Source of the DNA: Prauserella_A oleivorans
Lineage (GTDB): Bacteria > Actinomycetota > Actinomycetes > Mycobacteriales > Pseudonocardiaceae
NCBI RefSeq assembly: GCF_042685745.1
Contig: NZ_JBHUNT010000001.1
Location: 4,712,001-4,776,000 of the forward strand
Length of the DNA stretch: 64,000 nucleotides
Direction: 5' to 3'
The position numbers and the translations under genes are program-made. The notes beneath the pieces are model-generated. The model was not told the DNA's origin. It did no database searches and was given only the letters and a program-made list of their open reading frames with translations. Of the stretch, positions 15,679 through 24,126 are shown piece after piece; positions within the stretch are counted from its first letter, which is position 1, and each line of letters opens with the position of its first letter.

Positions 15679-16480
15679 CGGCCGCTGGATCCAGCTCGCC
15701 GACGGGATACACGTGCGGCGTTACGAGGAACTCGACCTCTCGGTCGGGCTCGTGGTCGGCACGCGCCGGTGCCTGGTGGTCGACACGCGCGGATCGGCCG
15801 CCCAGGGGGCCGAGCTCGCCGCCGCCGTCCGCGAGCTCACCGGTCTGCCGTGGACGGTCGCGCTGACCCACGCGCACTTCGACCACAGCTTCGGCACCGC
15901 GGCATTCCGGCCCGCTCCGGTGTGGGCCCACCCGGGGTGCCGGGACGCGCTCGCGACCGACGGCGAGGCCCAGCGTGCCGAGTGGGCGGCGCGTTACCGC
16001 GCGGACGGCCACGCGCGGCTCGCGGCCGACCTCGCCGCGTCGCCGATCGTCCTCCCCGACCGCCTGGTCGCCGGGTCCACGCGCCTGGACCTCGGCGGCC
16101 GCAGCGTGCTGCTCACCCACCTCGGACCTGCCCACACCGGCCACGACCTCGCCGTCCACGTACCCGACGCGGGTGTGGTGTTCGCCGGCGATCTCGTGGA
16201 ACACGAGCCGGGCGGCTCGTTCACCGCCGAATCGTTCGGCCCGGACACCCACCTCGAGGCCTGGCCTGCCGCCCTCGACCGGCTCCTCGCGCTGGCACCG
16301 GACGTCGTGGTGCCCGGACACGGCGAGCCCGTGGGCCGGGGGTTCGTCGTGTGGGCCCGCATGACGCTGGCGACGCTCGCGGGCCTGCGCGCGGCCGTGC
16401 GGTCCGGGCGGCTCGACGCCGACGCGGCGGTGCGCGACGCCCCGCTTGCGCCGGACGTCACACGTGCCGCACTCACCTGA
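15671..16480 (+). CDS. MBL-fold metallo-hydrolase
   Basis: A 269-residue metallo-beta-lactamase-fold hydrolase. The metal-binding signature THAHFDHSFGTAAF is near residue 75, a further His in HLGPAHTGHDLAVHV, Asp in VVFAGDLVEH, and a final His in VVPGHGEPV, so both zinc sites appear complete. Substrate unknown; the overall form is like glyoxalase II-type hydrolases and quinoprotein-relay-like hydrolases. Start ATG 15671 lies inside the end of the preceding remnant gene (8-base overlap), suggesting coupling. The eutB gene starts 60 bp downstream. Confidence 0.88.
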   Translation: MSDGRWIQLADGIHVRRYEELDLSVGLVVGTRRCLVVDTRGSAAQGAELAAAVRELTGLPWTVALTHAHFDHSFGTAAFRPAPVWAHPGCRDALATDGEAQRAEWAARYRADGHARLAADLAASPIVLPDRLVAGSTRLDLGGRSVLLTHLGPAHTGHDLAVHVPDAGVVFAGDLVEHEPGGSFTAESFGPDTHLEAWPAALDRLLALAPDVVVPGHGEPVGRGFVVWARMTLATLAGLRAAVRSGRLDADAAVRDAPLAPDVTRAALT

Positions 16481-16539
16481 ACGACTGCCGCCCGTAACAC
16501 GCCGGCTCTATCCTCAGGGCACACGACGAGGAGGCACCG

Positions 16540-17955
16540 TTGCGGTACGCCCGGACACTTCGCGGCCACACCTACGTCTTCGACGGCCTGGTGGAGCTGC
16601 TCGCCAAAGCAACCCCGGCCCGCTCCGGCGACGTGCTCGCCGGCTGTGCCGCCGAATCCGAAGCCGAGCGGGTCGCCGCGAAGTGGGCGCTCGCGGACGT
16701 CCCGCTGACGACGTTCCTCACCGAACCCGTGGTGCCGCCGGAAACCGACGACGTGACCCGGTTGATCTGGGACCGGCACGACGAGGCGGCGTTCGCGCCC
16801 ATCCGTCACCACACGGTCGGTTCACTGCGGGAGTGGCTGCTGGAGACGGCCACCCAGTCCGATGCCGCGTCGACGCTGTCGGCCGTCGCGCCGGGCCTGA
16901 CGCCGGAGATGGTCGCCGCGGTCTCGAAGCTGATGCGCAACCAGGACCTCGTCTCGGTGGCGTCGGCGACCAGTGTCGTCACGGCGTTCCGCACCACGCT
17001 GGGCCTGCCCGGCAGGCTGGCCACCCGGTTGCAACCCAACCACCCCACCGACGACCCCACCGGGATCGCGGGCGCCGTACTCGACGGGCTGTTGCTCGGC
17101 GCGGGCGACGCCGTGATCGGCGTCAATCCCGCCTCCGACAACCCGCGCACCGTGGCCGACCTGCTGCGCCTGCTCGACGACATCCGGCTGCGCTACGAGA
17201 TACCGATGCAGTCCAGCGTCCTCACGCACGTGACCACGACGCTCGAGCTGATGGACCGGGGCGCCCCGGTGGACCTGCCGTTCCAGTCGATCGCCGGCAC
17301 CCAGCGCGCCAACGAGGGCTTCGGGGTCACGCTGACGATGCTCGCCGAGGCGAACGACGCCGCCCGGGCACTCGGCCGTGGCACGGTGGGCGGCAACGTC
17401 ATGTACTTCGAGACCGGTCAGGGCGCGGCGCTGTCGTCCGACGGTCATCTCGGCACCGGCGGACGGCCCGTCGACCAGCAGACGCTGGAGGCCAGGGCCT
17501 ACGGCGTCGCCCGCGCCTTCGACCCGCTCATCGTCAACACCGTCGTGGGCTTCATCGGGCCGGAGTACCTCTACGACGGCAAGCAGATCATCCGCGCCGG
17601 GCTCGAGGACCACTTCTGCGGCAAGCTGCTGGGCGTGCCGATGGGCGTGGACGTCTGCTACACCACCCACGCCGAGGCGGACCAGGACGACATGGACGAC
17701 CTGCTGTTCCTGCTCGCGGCGGCGGGGTGCACGTTCGTGATCACGGTGCCGGGCGCGGATGACGTGATGCTCGGTTACCAGTCCGCGTCGTTCCACGACG
17801 TGCTGACCACGCGGCGCGTGACGGGCAAGCGGCCGGCACCGGAATTCGAGGAGTGGCTCGCCGGACTGGGGCTGCTCGACGGGTCCGGCAGGCTCCGCGA
17901 GCTCGATCCGGCCGCGTCCCCGCTGCGTGCCCTGACGGGGAGTTCGAGCGCATGA
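16540..17955 (+). CDS. eutB: Ethanolamine ammonia-lyase, large subunit
   Basis: Catalytic subunit of the adenosylcobalamin-dependent lyase that turns ethanolamine into acetaldehyde and ammonia. 471 residues against about 453 in E. coli. The start is a TTG with GAGGAGG six bases upstream. Recognisable motifs include AVSKLMRNQDLVSVASATSV, RLQPNHPTDDPTGIAGAVLD, DAVIGVNPASDNP, and QSSVLTHVTTTLELMDRG. It overlaps eutC by 4 bases, as the two subunits are made together. No eut microcompartment, reactivase (eutA) or transporter is adjacent, so this is the stand-alone actinobacterial arrangement; acetaldehyde would need a dehydrogenase elsewhere. Confidence 0.95.
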   Translation: MRYARTLRGHTYVFDGLVELLAKATPARSGDVLAGCAAESEAERVAAKWALADVPLTTFLTEPVVPPETDDVTRLIWDRHDEAAFAPIRHHTVGSLREWLLETATQSDAASTLSAVAPGLTPEMVAAVSKLMRNQDLVSVASATSVVTAFRTTLGLPGRLATRLQPNHPTDDPTGIAGAVLDGLLLGAGDAVIGVNPASDNPRTVADLLRLLDDIRLRYEIPMQSSVLTHVTTTLELMDRGAPVDLPFQSIAGTQRANEGFGVTLTMLAEANDAARALGRGTVGGNVMYFETGQGAALSSDGHLGTGGRPVDQQTLEARAYGVARAFDPLIVNTVVGFIGPEYLYDGKQIIRAGLEDHFCGKLLGVPMGVDVCYTTHAEADQDDMDDLLFLLAAAGCTFVITVPGADDVMLGYQSASFHDVLTTRRVTGKRPAPEFEEWLAGLGLLDGSGRLRELDPAASPLRALTGSSSA

Positions 17956-18677
17956 GCACGTTCTGGGAACCCCTGCGTGCGCTCACTCCGGCGCGCATCG
18001 GGCTCGCCCGCTCCGGCGACGGGGTCGGCACCCGGCACGTTCTCGAGGCCGCCGAGGCGCTGGCGCTGGCCCGCGACGCCGTCCACGGCCGGCTGGACGT
18101 CGAGCGCCTCACCGACGAGCTCCGCGGACTCGGGCTGGGCGAACCGGTGCACGTGCCCTCGGCGGCCCCCGACCGCGCCACGTACCTGAGCAGACCCGAC
18201 CTCGGCCGCAGGCCCGCGGCACCGCCCCCGGCGCGCGAGGAACCGGTCGACCTCGCGGTGGTGCTCGCCGACGGGCTGAGCGCGGAAGCCGTGCATCGGC
18301 ACGCCGTCCCGCTCCTGGAGGCCCTGCTGCCGGAGCTCGATGCGGGCACGTCGGTGGCGCCGCCCGTGATCGCCACTCAGGCGCGCGTCGCGCTCGGCGA
18401 CCACATCGGCGCCGCGCTGCGAGCGCGGCTGGTGCTGGTGCTCATCGGCGAACGGCCTGGACTGTCCTCTCACGACAGTCTCGGCGCCTACCTGACATGG
18501 GCGCCCGCGCCCGGCGTCCAGGACTCCGCGCGCAACTGCGTCTCGAACATCCACCCACCGCACGGTCTCGACCACGCCGCCGCGGCGCGCACGCTCGCGG
18601 GATTGATGGCGGGAGCCCGGCGCCTGGAGGCCACGGGCGTGCGACTGAAGGACACCGGCGGCCTGCTGCCGGGCTGA
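17952..18677 (+). CDS. eutC: Ethanolamine ammonia-lyase, small subunit
   Basis: Cobalamin-binding subunit of ethanolamine ammonia-lyase, 241 residues. Motifs: LRALTPARIGLARSGDGVGT at the N-terminus, VVLADGLSAEAVHRHAVPLL, VALGDHIGAALRARLVLVLI, and ERPGLSSHDSLGAYLTW followed by RNCVSNIHPPHGL, the best conserved stretch of the family. Start is the ATG at 17952 whose last bases form the eutB stop. It converges on the hydrolase gene 30 bp away; no distinct terminator is seen between them. Confidence 0.94.
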   Translation: MSTFWEPLRALTPARIGLARSGDGVGTRHVLEAAEALALARDAVHGRLDVERLTDELRGLGLGEPVHVPSAAPDRATYLSRPDLGRRPAAPPPAREEPVDLAVVLADGLSAEAVHRHAVPLLEALLPELDAGTSVAPPVIATQARVALGDHIGAALRARLVLVLIGERPGLSSHDSLGAYLTWAPAPGVQDSARNCVSNIHPPHGLDHAAAARTLAGLMAGARRLEATGVRLKDTGGLLPG

Positions 18678-18706
18678 ACCGGCTCGCGGACGCCACACAC
18701 AGCCCG

Positions 18707-19567
18707 TCAGCCGAGGACCTCGCGCAGCCTGCGCGCGAACGCCTCGGGCACCCCGGGGGTGCCGAACTCTCCGCCGAGGAAGGCTCCGTGGCCGCCGGGG
18801 AACACCGTCGCCTGCTGGCCGAGCAGCGCCGCGGTCGCCTCCGCGGCCCGTCCGGTGAACGTGCCCGAGGAGTCCTCACCGACGCCGATCACGATCCGCG
18901 TCGGTGCCGCGCGCAGCGCGTCGACATCGGGCCGGTGGTCACTGACGGCCCACGACCGGTCGGAGAGCAGCGGGTCGTCCCGGGAGCCGTCGTCCTCGGC
19001 CGGCAACCCGAACGCCGCGGGATCCGGTGCGGGCTGCGCGAAGTAGTCCTCGGTGAACTCGCCCCGCCACGACGTCATGGCGATGAAGGCCGCCATGCCG
19101 GCACCCCAGCCGCCCTTCTCGTACGCGTCCCGGAACGCGGCGCGGGCGCGCTCGGCCGCGGCGGCGTCGGGAAGCACCGGAATGAGCGGCGGTTCATGCG
19201 CCACCACCGTGAGCACGTCGGCCGGGTACCGGGCCACGAGCGCGAGCGCGGTCACCGCACCCCCGCTGCTGGCGAACATCTCGACCGGGCCGGCCCCAAG
19301 CGCCTCGATGAGGGCGTGCAGGTCCGCGGCCTGGGTCACGGGGTCGTGGTCGGTCCGGCCGTCCTTGCGGCTGCTGCGGCCCAGCCCGCGCGGGTCGTAG
19401 GTGACCACGGTGCGCTCGGACAGCAGCGCGGCCAGCGTGCCGAAGCCGCTCGCGGCCATGGGCTGACCGATCATCAGCAGCGGCGGCCGCCCGCCGGCGG
19501 CAGGCAACGGCCCGTGGACGTCGTAGGCGAGATCCACCTCGGGAGTCTCGAGAATCAGTGCGGTCAT
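18707..19567 (-). CDS. Alpha/beta-hydrolase
   Basis: A 286-residue alpha/beta-hydrolase fold enzyme. Nucleophile elbow FASSGGAVTALAL (Ser in S-S-G-G), oxyanion region PPLLMIGQPMAASGF, Asp near DALRAAPTRIVIGVGEDS and catalytic His in FPGGHGAFLGGE. The start is the ATG at 19567; the longer frame has no ribosome site. Substrate not predictable: relatives include esterases and haloperoxidase-like enzymes. It follows the DsbA-like gene on the same strand at a distance of 147 bp. Confidence 0.85.
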   Translation of the reverse strand: MTALILETPEVDLAYDVHGPLPAAGGRPPLLMIGQPMAASGFGTLAALLSERTVVTYDPRGLGRSSRKDGRTDHDPVTQAADLHALIEALGAGPVEMFASSGGAVTALALVARYPADVLTVVAHEPPLIPVLPDAAAAERARAAFRDAYEKGGWGAGMAAFIAMTSWRGEFTEDYFAQPAPDPAAFGLPAEDDGSRDDPLLSDRSWAVSDHRPDVDALRAAPTRIVIGVGEDSSGTFTGRAAEATAALLGQQATVFPGGHGAFLGGEFGTPGVPEAFARRLREVLG

Positions 19568-19714
19568 AGCTGTGCCGAGCCCCCTCCTGTGGTGACTCGG
19601 CACAGCGTAGGCCTTCGGGCGTGCGCACAGGGGCGATCGGTGCGGGATTGCCTCGTGCGGCGGCGATCCGGTCGCGGCCGCGCACCCGACCGTCACCGGC
19701 GCAGTGCCGTGCGA

Positions 19715-20338
19715 TCAGTCGAAGTTCAGCTCGCCCGTGCGGGTGCGCTTCAGTTCGAAGAAGTCGGGGTAGCTCGCCATCGCCACCGCGCCGTCGAAGA
19801 TCTTGACCGCGTCCTCGCCACGCGGAATCGACGACAGCACGGGGCCGAAGAACGCGACGCCGTTCACGTGCAGCGTCGGCGTGCCGACATCCATGCCGAC
19901 CGGGTCCATGCCCTCGTGGTGGCTGGCGCGCAGCGCCTCGTCGTAGTCGGTGGACGTCGCCGCGCCGATCAGCTCGGCGGGCGCGGAGACCTCGGCCAGC
20001 GCTTCCTTGAGGACCAGGTCGATGTCCTTGTTGCCCTGGTTGTGGTAGCGCGTGCCGAACGCGGTGTAGTAGTCGCGCAGCACCTGCTCACCCTGCTGCT
20101 GGGCCAGAGCGACGGCGACCCGCACGGGGCCCCACGCCTTGCGCATGAGCTCCACGTACTCATCGGGCAGGTCACGTCCCTCGTTCAGGACCGCGAGACT
20201 CATCACCCGGAACCTCAGGTCCAGCTCGCGCTGCTTCTCCACCTCGAGAATCCAGCGGGAGGTGATCCAGGCGAACGGACACACCGGGTCGAAGTAGAAG
20301 TCGACATGCGTCTTGCCGTCGGGTTGCCCTGTGGTCAT
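19715..20338 (-). CDS. Mycothiol-dependent nitroreductase/DsbA-fold oxidoreductase (Rv2466c-like)
   Basis: A 207-residue DsbA-fold protein. The active site VDFYFDPVCPFAWITSRW has a C-P-F-A motif, i.e. only the N-terminal cysteine is kept, as in mycobacterial Rv2466c, a mycothiol-dependent reductase. The helical insertion and the cis-Pro loop (DVGTPTLHVNG) are present. It should act in the cytosol (no signal peptide) on mixed mycothiol disulfides. ATG at 20338 with AGGAG before it. A SigR/SigH-type promoter is found 52-78 bp upstream, in line with control by thiol stress. It diverges from pepN as in M. tuberculosis. Confidence 0.92.
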   Translation of the reverse strand: MTTGQPDGKTHVDFYFDPVCPFAWITSRWILEVEKQRELDLRFRVMSLAVLNEGRDLPDEYVELMRKAWGPVRVAVALAQQQGEQVLRDYYTAFGTRYHNQGNKDIDLVLKEALAEVSAPAELIGAATSTDYDEALRASHHEGMDPVGMDVGTPTLHVNGVAFFGPVLSSIPRGEDAVKIFDGAVAMASYPDFFELKRTRTGELNFD

Positions 20339-20389
20339 GGACTCTCCTGATTCGTCGGTGCTGCAGGCGGGTATAGCCCTCACGCCTGG

Positions 20390-20416
20390 CAACAGCGGCG
20401 ACACCCCCGTTGTTCC
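20390..20416 (-). promoter_or_regulatory. Predicted SigR/SigH-type promoter
   Basis: On the reverse strand, GGAAC, exactly 18 bases, then GTTG, matching the thiol-stress sigma consensus GGAA[TC]-N18-GTT. The inferred start would leave about 45 bases of leader before the ATG at 20338. Known biology: Rv2466c belongs to the SigH regulon. Confidence 0.65.
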
Positions 20417-20495
20417 CCGTCGCCGTCCGTGGCGTACGCATGATTGGATGCGCTGAGCAGAACGACAGACAACCGCAACCAGCACAGAGGTGCCC

Positions 20496-23057
20496 GTGCC
20501 CGCCCCAAATCTGACCCGTGAGCAAGCCAAGCAGCGTGCCGAGCTGCTGACCGTGCAGTCCTACGACATCGTTCTCGACCTCACCGACGGCCGAGGCGGC
20601 CCCGGCGAGAAGACGTTCGATTCCAGGACCACGATCACGTTCTCGGCGGCGCGACCCGGCGAGAGCTCGTGGGTGGACATCGTCGCGGAAGGTGTCCGTT
20701 CGGCGACCCTGAACGGCTCCCCGCTGGACGTGTCGGGGTACGTCGAGGACAACGGCGTGACGCTGCCGGACCTCGCCGCCACCAACGAGCTCGTGGTGGA
20801 GGCCGACTGCCGCTACATGAACACCGGTGAGGGCCTGCACCGCTTCGTCGACCCTGTCGACGGTGGTGTGTACCTCTACACACAGTTCGAGACGGCCGAC
20901 GCCAAGCGCATGTTCGCCTGCTTCGACCAGCCCGACCTCAAGGCCACCTACCGGCTCACCGTGATCGCGCCGAAGGGCTGGAAGGTGGTGTCCAACGCGC
21001 TCGTCGAGTCGCAGCAGGACACTCCGGAAGGCGCGGTGCGCACGGTCTTCGCCGAGTCGGAGCGCATCTCGACCTACCTGGTGGCCCTCATCGCCGGTCC
21101 GTACGCGGAGTGGCGCGACGAGTACCGCGACGAGTACAAGACGATCCCGCTGGGCATCTACTGTCGGGCGTCGCTGGCCGAGTACATGGACGCCGACCGG
21201 CTGTTCACCGAGACCAAGCAGGGCTTCGCCTTCTACCACGAGAACTTCGGGGTCACCTACCCGTTCTCGAAGTACGACCAGCTGTTCGTGCCCGAGTTCA
21301 ACGCGGGTGCGATGGAGAACGCGGGGGCGGTGACCTTCCTCGAGGACTACGTCTTCCGCAGCCGCGTCACGCGCTACGCCTACGAGCGCCGCGCCGAGAC
21401 GCTGCTGCACGAGATGGCGCACATGTGGTTCGGCGACCTGGTCACCATGCGCTGGTGGGACGACCTGTGGCTGAACGAGTCGTTCGCGACGTTCGCCAGC
21501 GTTCTCGCCCAGGCGGAGGCCACCGAGTACACCGGCGCGTGGACGAGCTTCGCCAACATCGAGAAGTCGTGGGCGTACCGGCAGGACCAGCTGCCCTCGA
21601 CGCACCCGATCGCGGCCGACATCGTCGACCTGCACGCGGTCGAGGTGAACTTCGACGGCATCACCTACGCCAAGGGCGCGAGCGTGCTCAAGCAGCTGGT
21701 CGCCTACGTCGGTCTGGACAACTTCCTCGCCGGGCTGAAGGTGTACTTCCGCAAGCACGCGTGGGACAACGCCACGCTCGGCGACCTGCTCGGTGCGCTC
21801 GAAGAGGCCTCGGGCCGGGATCTGTCGTGGTGGAGCGCCCAGTGGCTGGAGACCACGGGCCTCAACTCGCTGCGCCCGCGCTTCGAGGTCGACGAGAACG
21901 GGCGGTTCACGTCGTTCGCCGTTCTGCAGGGAGGCGCCAAGCCGGGCGCCGGGGAGCTGCGGACCCACCGGGTCGCGGTCGGCATCTACGACGACGTGGA
22001 CGGCAAGCTGGTGCGCACCCGGCGCGTCGAGCTGGACGTCGACGGCGAGCAGACCGACGTGCCGGAGCTGGTCGGCGCCGACCGCGGCAAGCTGGTGCTG
22101 GTCAACGACGACGACCTCACCTACTGCACCATGCGCCTGGACAGCGACTCCCTGGTCACGCTCGTCGACCGGATCGCCGACATCACCGAACCGCTGCCGC
22201 GAACGCTGTGCTGGTCGGCCGCCTGGGAGATGACGCGCGAGGCCGAGCTGAAGGCGCGTGACTTCGTGACACTCGTGCTGCGCGGCGTCCACGCCGAGAC
22301 CGAGGTCGGTGTGGTGCAGCGGCTGCTGCTGCAGGCGCAGACGGCACTCAACTCCTACGCCGAGGAGAAGTGGGCGAGCGAGCAGGGCTGGCCGGCGTTC
22401 ACCTCGCGTCTGCTGGAGCTGGCGCGTTCCGCCGAACCCGGCTCCGACCACCAGCTCGCGTTCGTCAACGCGCTGACGGGTTCCGTGCTCGACGACGCGA
22501 CGCTCGATGTGCTGGCCGGCTGGCTCGACGGGTCGGCCGCGCTGGAAGGCCTCCTGGTCGACACGGACCTGCGCTGGCGGCTGCTGCACGCCCTGGTGGC
22601 GCACGGCAAGGCCGCCGAGGCGGAGATCGACGCCGAGCACGAGCGGGACAACACGGCCACCGGCCGCAGGCACGCCGAGCGCGCGCGGGCGCTGCGGCCC
22701 ACCGCCGAGGCGAAGGCCGAGGCGTGGCAGCGCGCGGTGTACGACGACGAGCTGCCCAACGCCGTCAACGAGGCCATCATCGCCGGCTTCTCGCACCCGG
22801 CGCAGAAGCACCTGCTGGGCGAGTACGTCGCCACGTACTTCGCCGCCGTCGACGAGGTGTGGGCGCGCCGGTCCAGTGAGCGGGCGCAGCCGACCGTCGT
22901 CGGCCTGTACCCGTCGTGGGCGGTGTCGAAGGACGCCGTGGCCGCCGCCGATGCCTGGCTCGAGGGCGACCACGCCCCCGCGCTGCGCCGCCTGGTCTCG
23001 GAGGGCCGGGCCGGGACCGTGCGAGCCCTCGCGGCGCGCGAGTTCGACGAGAGCTGA
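20496..23057 (+). CDS. pepN: Aminopeptidase N (M1 family)
   Basis: Zinc metallo-aminopeptidase of 853 residues that removes N-terminal amino acids from peptides in the cytosol. Exopeptidase motif GAMENAGAVTF, zinc site HEMAHMWFGDLVTMRWWDDL with the distal Glu in WLNESFATF, then a long helical C-terminal ERAP1-like domain with LRPTAEAKAEAWQ. GTG at 20496 gives the standard MPAPNLTREQA start with AGAGG five bases upstream; another GTG six bases earlier would touch the ribosome site. Divergent from the DsbA-like gene and closed by a strong hairpin. Confidence 0.95.
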   Translation: MPAPNLTREQAKQRAELLTVQSYDIVLDLTDGRGGPGEKTFDSRTTITFSAARPGESSWVDIVAEGVRSATLNGSPLDVSGYVEDNGVTLPDLAATNELVVEADCRYMNTGEGLHRFVDPVDGGVYLYTQFETADAKRMFACFDQPDLKATYRLTVIAPKGWKVVSNALVESQQDTPEGAVRTVFAESERISTYLVALIAGPYAEWRDEYRDEYKTIPLGIYCRASLAEYMDADRLFTETKQGFAFYHENFGVTYPFSKYDQLFVPEFNAGAMENAGAVTFLEDYVFRSRVTRYAYERRAETLLHEMAHMWFGDLVTMRWWDDLWLNESFATFASVLAQAEATEYTGAWTSFANIEKSWAYRQDQLPSTHPIAADIVDLHAVEVNFDGITYAKGASVLKQLVAYVGLDNFLAGLKVYFRKHAWDNATLGDLLGALEEASGRDLSWWSAQWLETTGLNSLRPRFEVDENGRFTSFAVLQGGAKPGAGELRTHRVAVGIYDDVDGKLVRTRRVELDVDGEQTDVPELVGADRGKLVLVNDDDLTYCTMRLDSDSLVTLVDRIADITEPLPRTLCWSAAWEMTREAELKARDFVTLVLRGVHAETEVGVVQRLLLQAQTALNSYAEEKWASEQGWPAFTSRLLELARSAEPGSDHQLAFVNALTGSVLDDATLDVLAGWLDGSAALEGLLVDTDLRWRLLHALVAHGKAAEAEIDAEHERDNTATGRRHAERARALRPTAEAKAEAWQRAVYDDELPNAVNEAIIAGFSHPAQKHLLGEYVATYFAAVDEVWARRSSERAQPTVVGLYPSWAVSKDAVAAADAWLEGDHAPALRRLVSEGRAGTVRALAAREFDES

Positions 23058-23072
23058 CCGGCCCCCGGCACG

Positions 23073-23110
23073 ACGACGCCCCGGCACCGCGTTCGGTGCC
23101 GGGGCGTCGT
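23073..23110. terminator. Hairpin terminator between pepN and DUF5130 gene
   Basis: A perfect 16-bp stem ACGACGCCCCGGCACC/GGTGCCGGGGCGTCGT with a 6-base loop, between convergent genes. It can stop transcription from both sides. Confidence 0.85.
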
Positions 23111-23125
23111 CCGTTCCGGGGGGTC

Positions 23126-23629
23126 TCAGCGCCTGGGGTCAGGACCCGCCTGGTCGGCCATCATGCGCAGGCCGCCGATGAGGCCGCCGGTGAGGTCGCC
23201 CTCCTTGAACGAGGCGACCATGCTCATCACGGCCAGCTTGACGGCGCGGTCGGGCAGCCGGTGCATGGCGTCGTGGCCGGTGACGACCTCGACGACCCGT
23301 TCGCCCGGCGACACCGCGATGAGCACCGCGTTGTCGCCCTGCGCTCCGAGGGTGTCGTGCAGCGCCTCGGCGCCCTGGCGGCTGTCGTCACCGAGCGATC
23401 CGAGGTAGATGCTGAAGTCGAGCCCGGTCTCCCGGCTGGCCAGCGTCAGCGCCTCGTCGATCCGCGTGAGCTGCGGGGTGGTGAATGGTCCTTTTGGCGG
23501 AGCCGGTTCGTACATCTTGGCCACGGACACGCGACCGCTCGCCGTAACGGCCATGCCGGGCTGCAGGTCCGTGCCCTCCAGGCCGGTCGACCTGCCGTGC
23601 TCGGTCAGCTCACCAGTTCCCACGGGCAC
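23126..23629 (-). CDS. DUF5130 (TPM-like) protein
   Basis: A 167-residue protein matching mycobacterial Rv2468c/DUF5130. The middle part reads like a TPM domain: FTTPQLTRIDEALTLASRET, FSIYLGSLGDD, NAVLIAVSPGERVVEVVTGH. No signal peptide or strong membrane helix is visible. It starts at a GTG overlapping by 20 bp the end of the small membrane protein gene, so the two are translated together. Function unknown; the same neighbour pair lies beside pepN in mycobacteria, so the link is old. Confidence 0.85.
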   Translation of the reverse strand: MPVGTGELTEHGRSTGLEGTDLQPGMAVTASGRVSVAKMYEPAPPKGPFTTPQLTRIDEALTLASRETGLDFSIYLGSLGDDSRQGAEALHDTLGAQGDNAVLIAVSPGERVVEVVTGHDAMHRLPDRAVKLAVMSMVASFKEGDLTGGLIGGLRMMADQAGPDPRR

Positions 23630-23849
23630 CTCCTCGAACCGTCGACGGCCGCACGGTCTCGCCCGCGTCCTGCGGACTGCCGGTGCTGATCGTGCTGGCG
23701 CTCCACCACATCGGCGGGTGGTCCCACTCCTGCCCCGGGCGATACCGTGGCCGGCCTGCGAACTTCGAGCGCAGGGTCACCACGGCGAACACGCCGTAGA
23801 TGGCGAGCGGGATTCCCGCGAAGACCAAGGTCGTCTCGAGGATGCTCAC
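23610..23849 (-). CDS. Small single-pass membrane protein
   Basis: A 79-residue protein opening VSILETTLVFAGIPLAIYG, with one membrane helix (about 5-26) then RSKFAGRPRYRPGQEWDHPP and an Arg/Gly tail. The RPRYRPGQxWxxPPxWW motif is a conserved feature of this small actinobacterial family adjacent to pepN and DUF5130. The start used is the GTG at 23849. Function unknown; the overlap with the DUF5130 gene suggests the two products work together at the membrane. Confidence 0.8.
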   Translation of the reverse strand: MSILETTLVFAGIPLAIYGVFAVVTLRSKFAGRPRYRPGQEWDHPPMWWSASTISTGSPQDAGETVRPSTVRGGARGNW

Positions 23850-24126
23850 GTGCGCAGGGTAGCTGACGTGCGCAGGTTCCACCGCACGCGGCACAACACG
23901 TCGCCGTTCGTCGCGGGAAAGGTGCCGTCCGCCGCTTGCCGCACGCGCAATCCCACGTTGGGCTGAAGCGCTGTTCGCAGACGGTTGCAACTCAACGTAC
24001 GGGCGGCGGCACCCGTCGCCACAGTCTTGTTAGGGCAGTGAAATGCTCGTACGTTTTTCACACGTACGGGCCTTGCGCCGCACAATCCCTTCCCCACCAG
24101 GCCAGATGCCGGTCACAGGAGGACTC

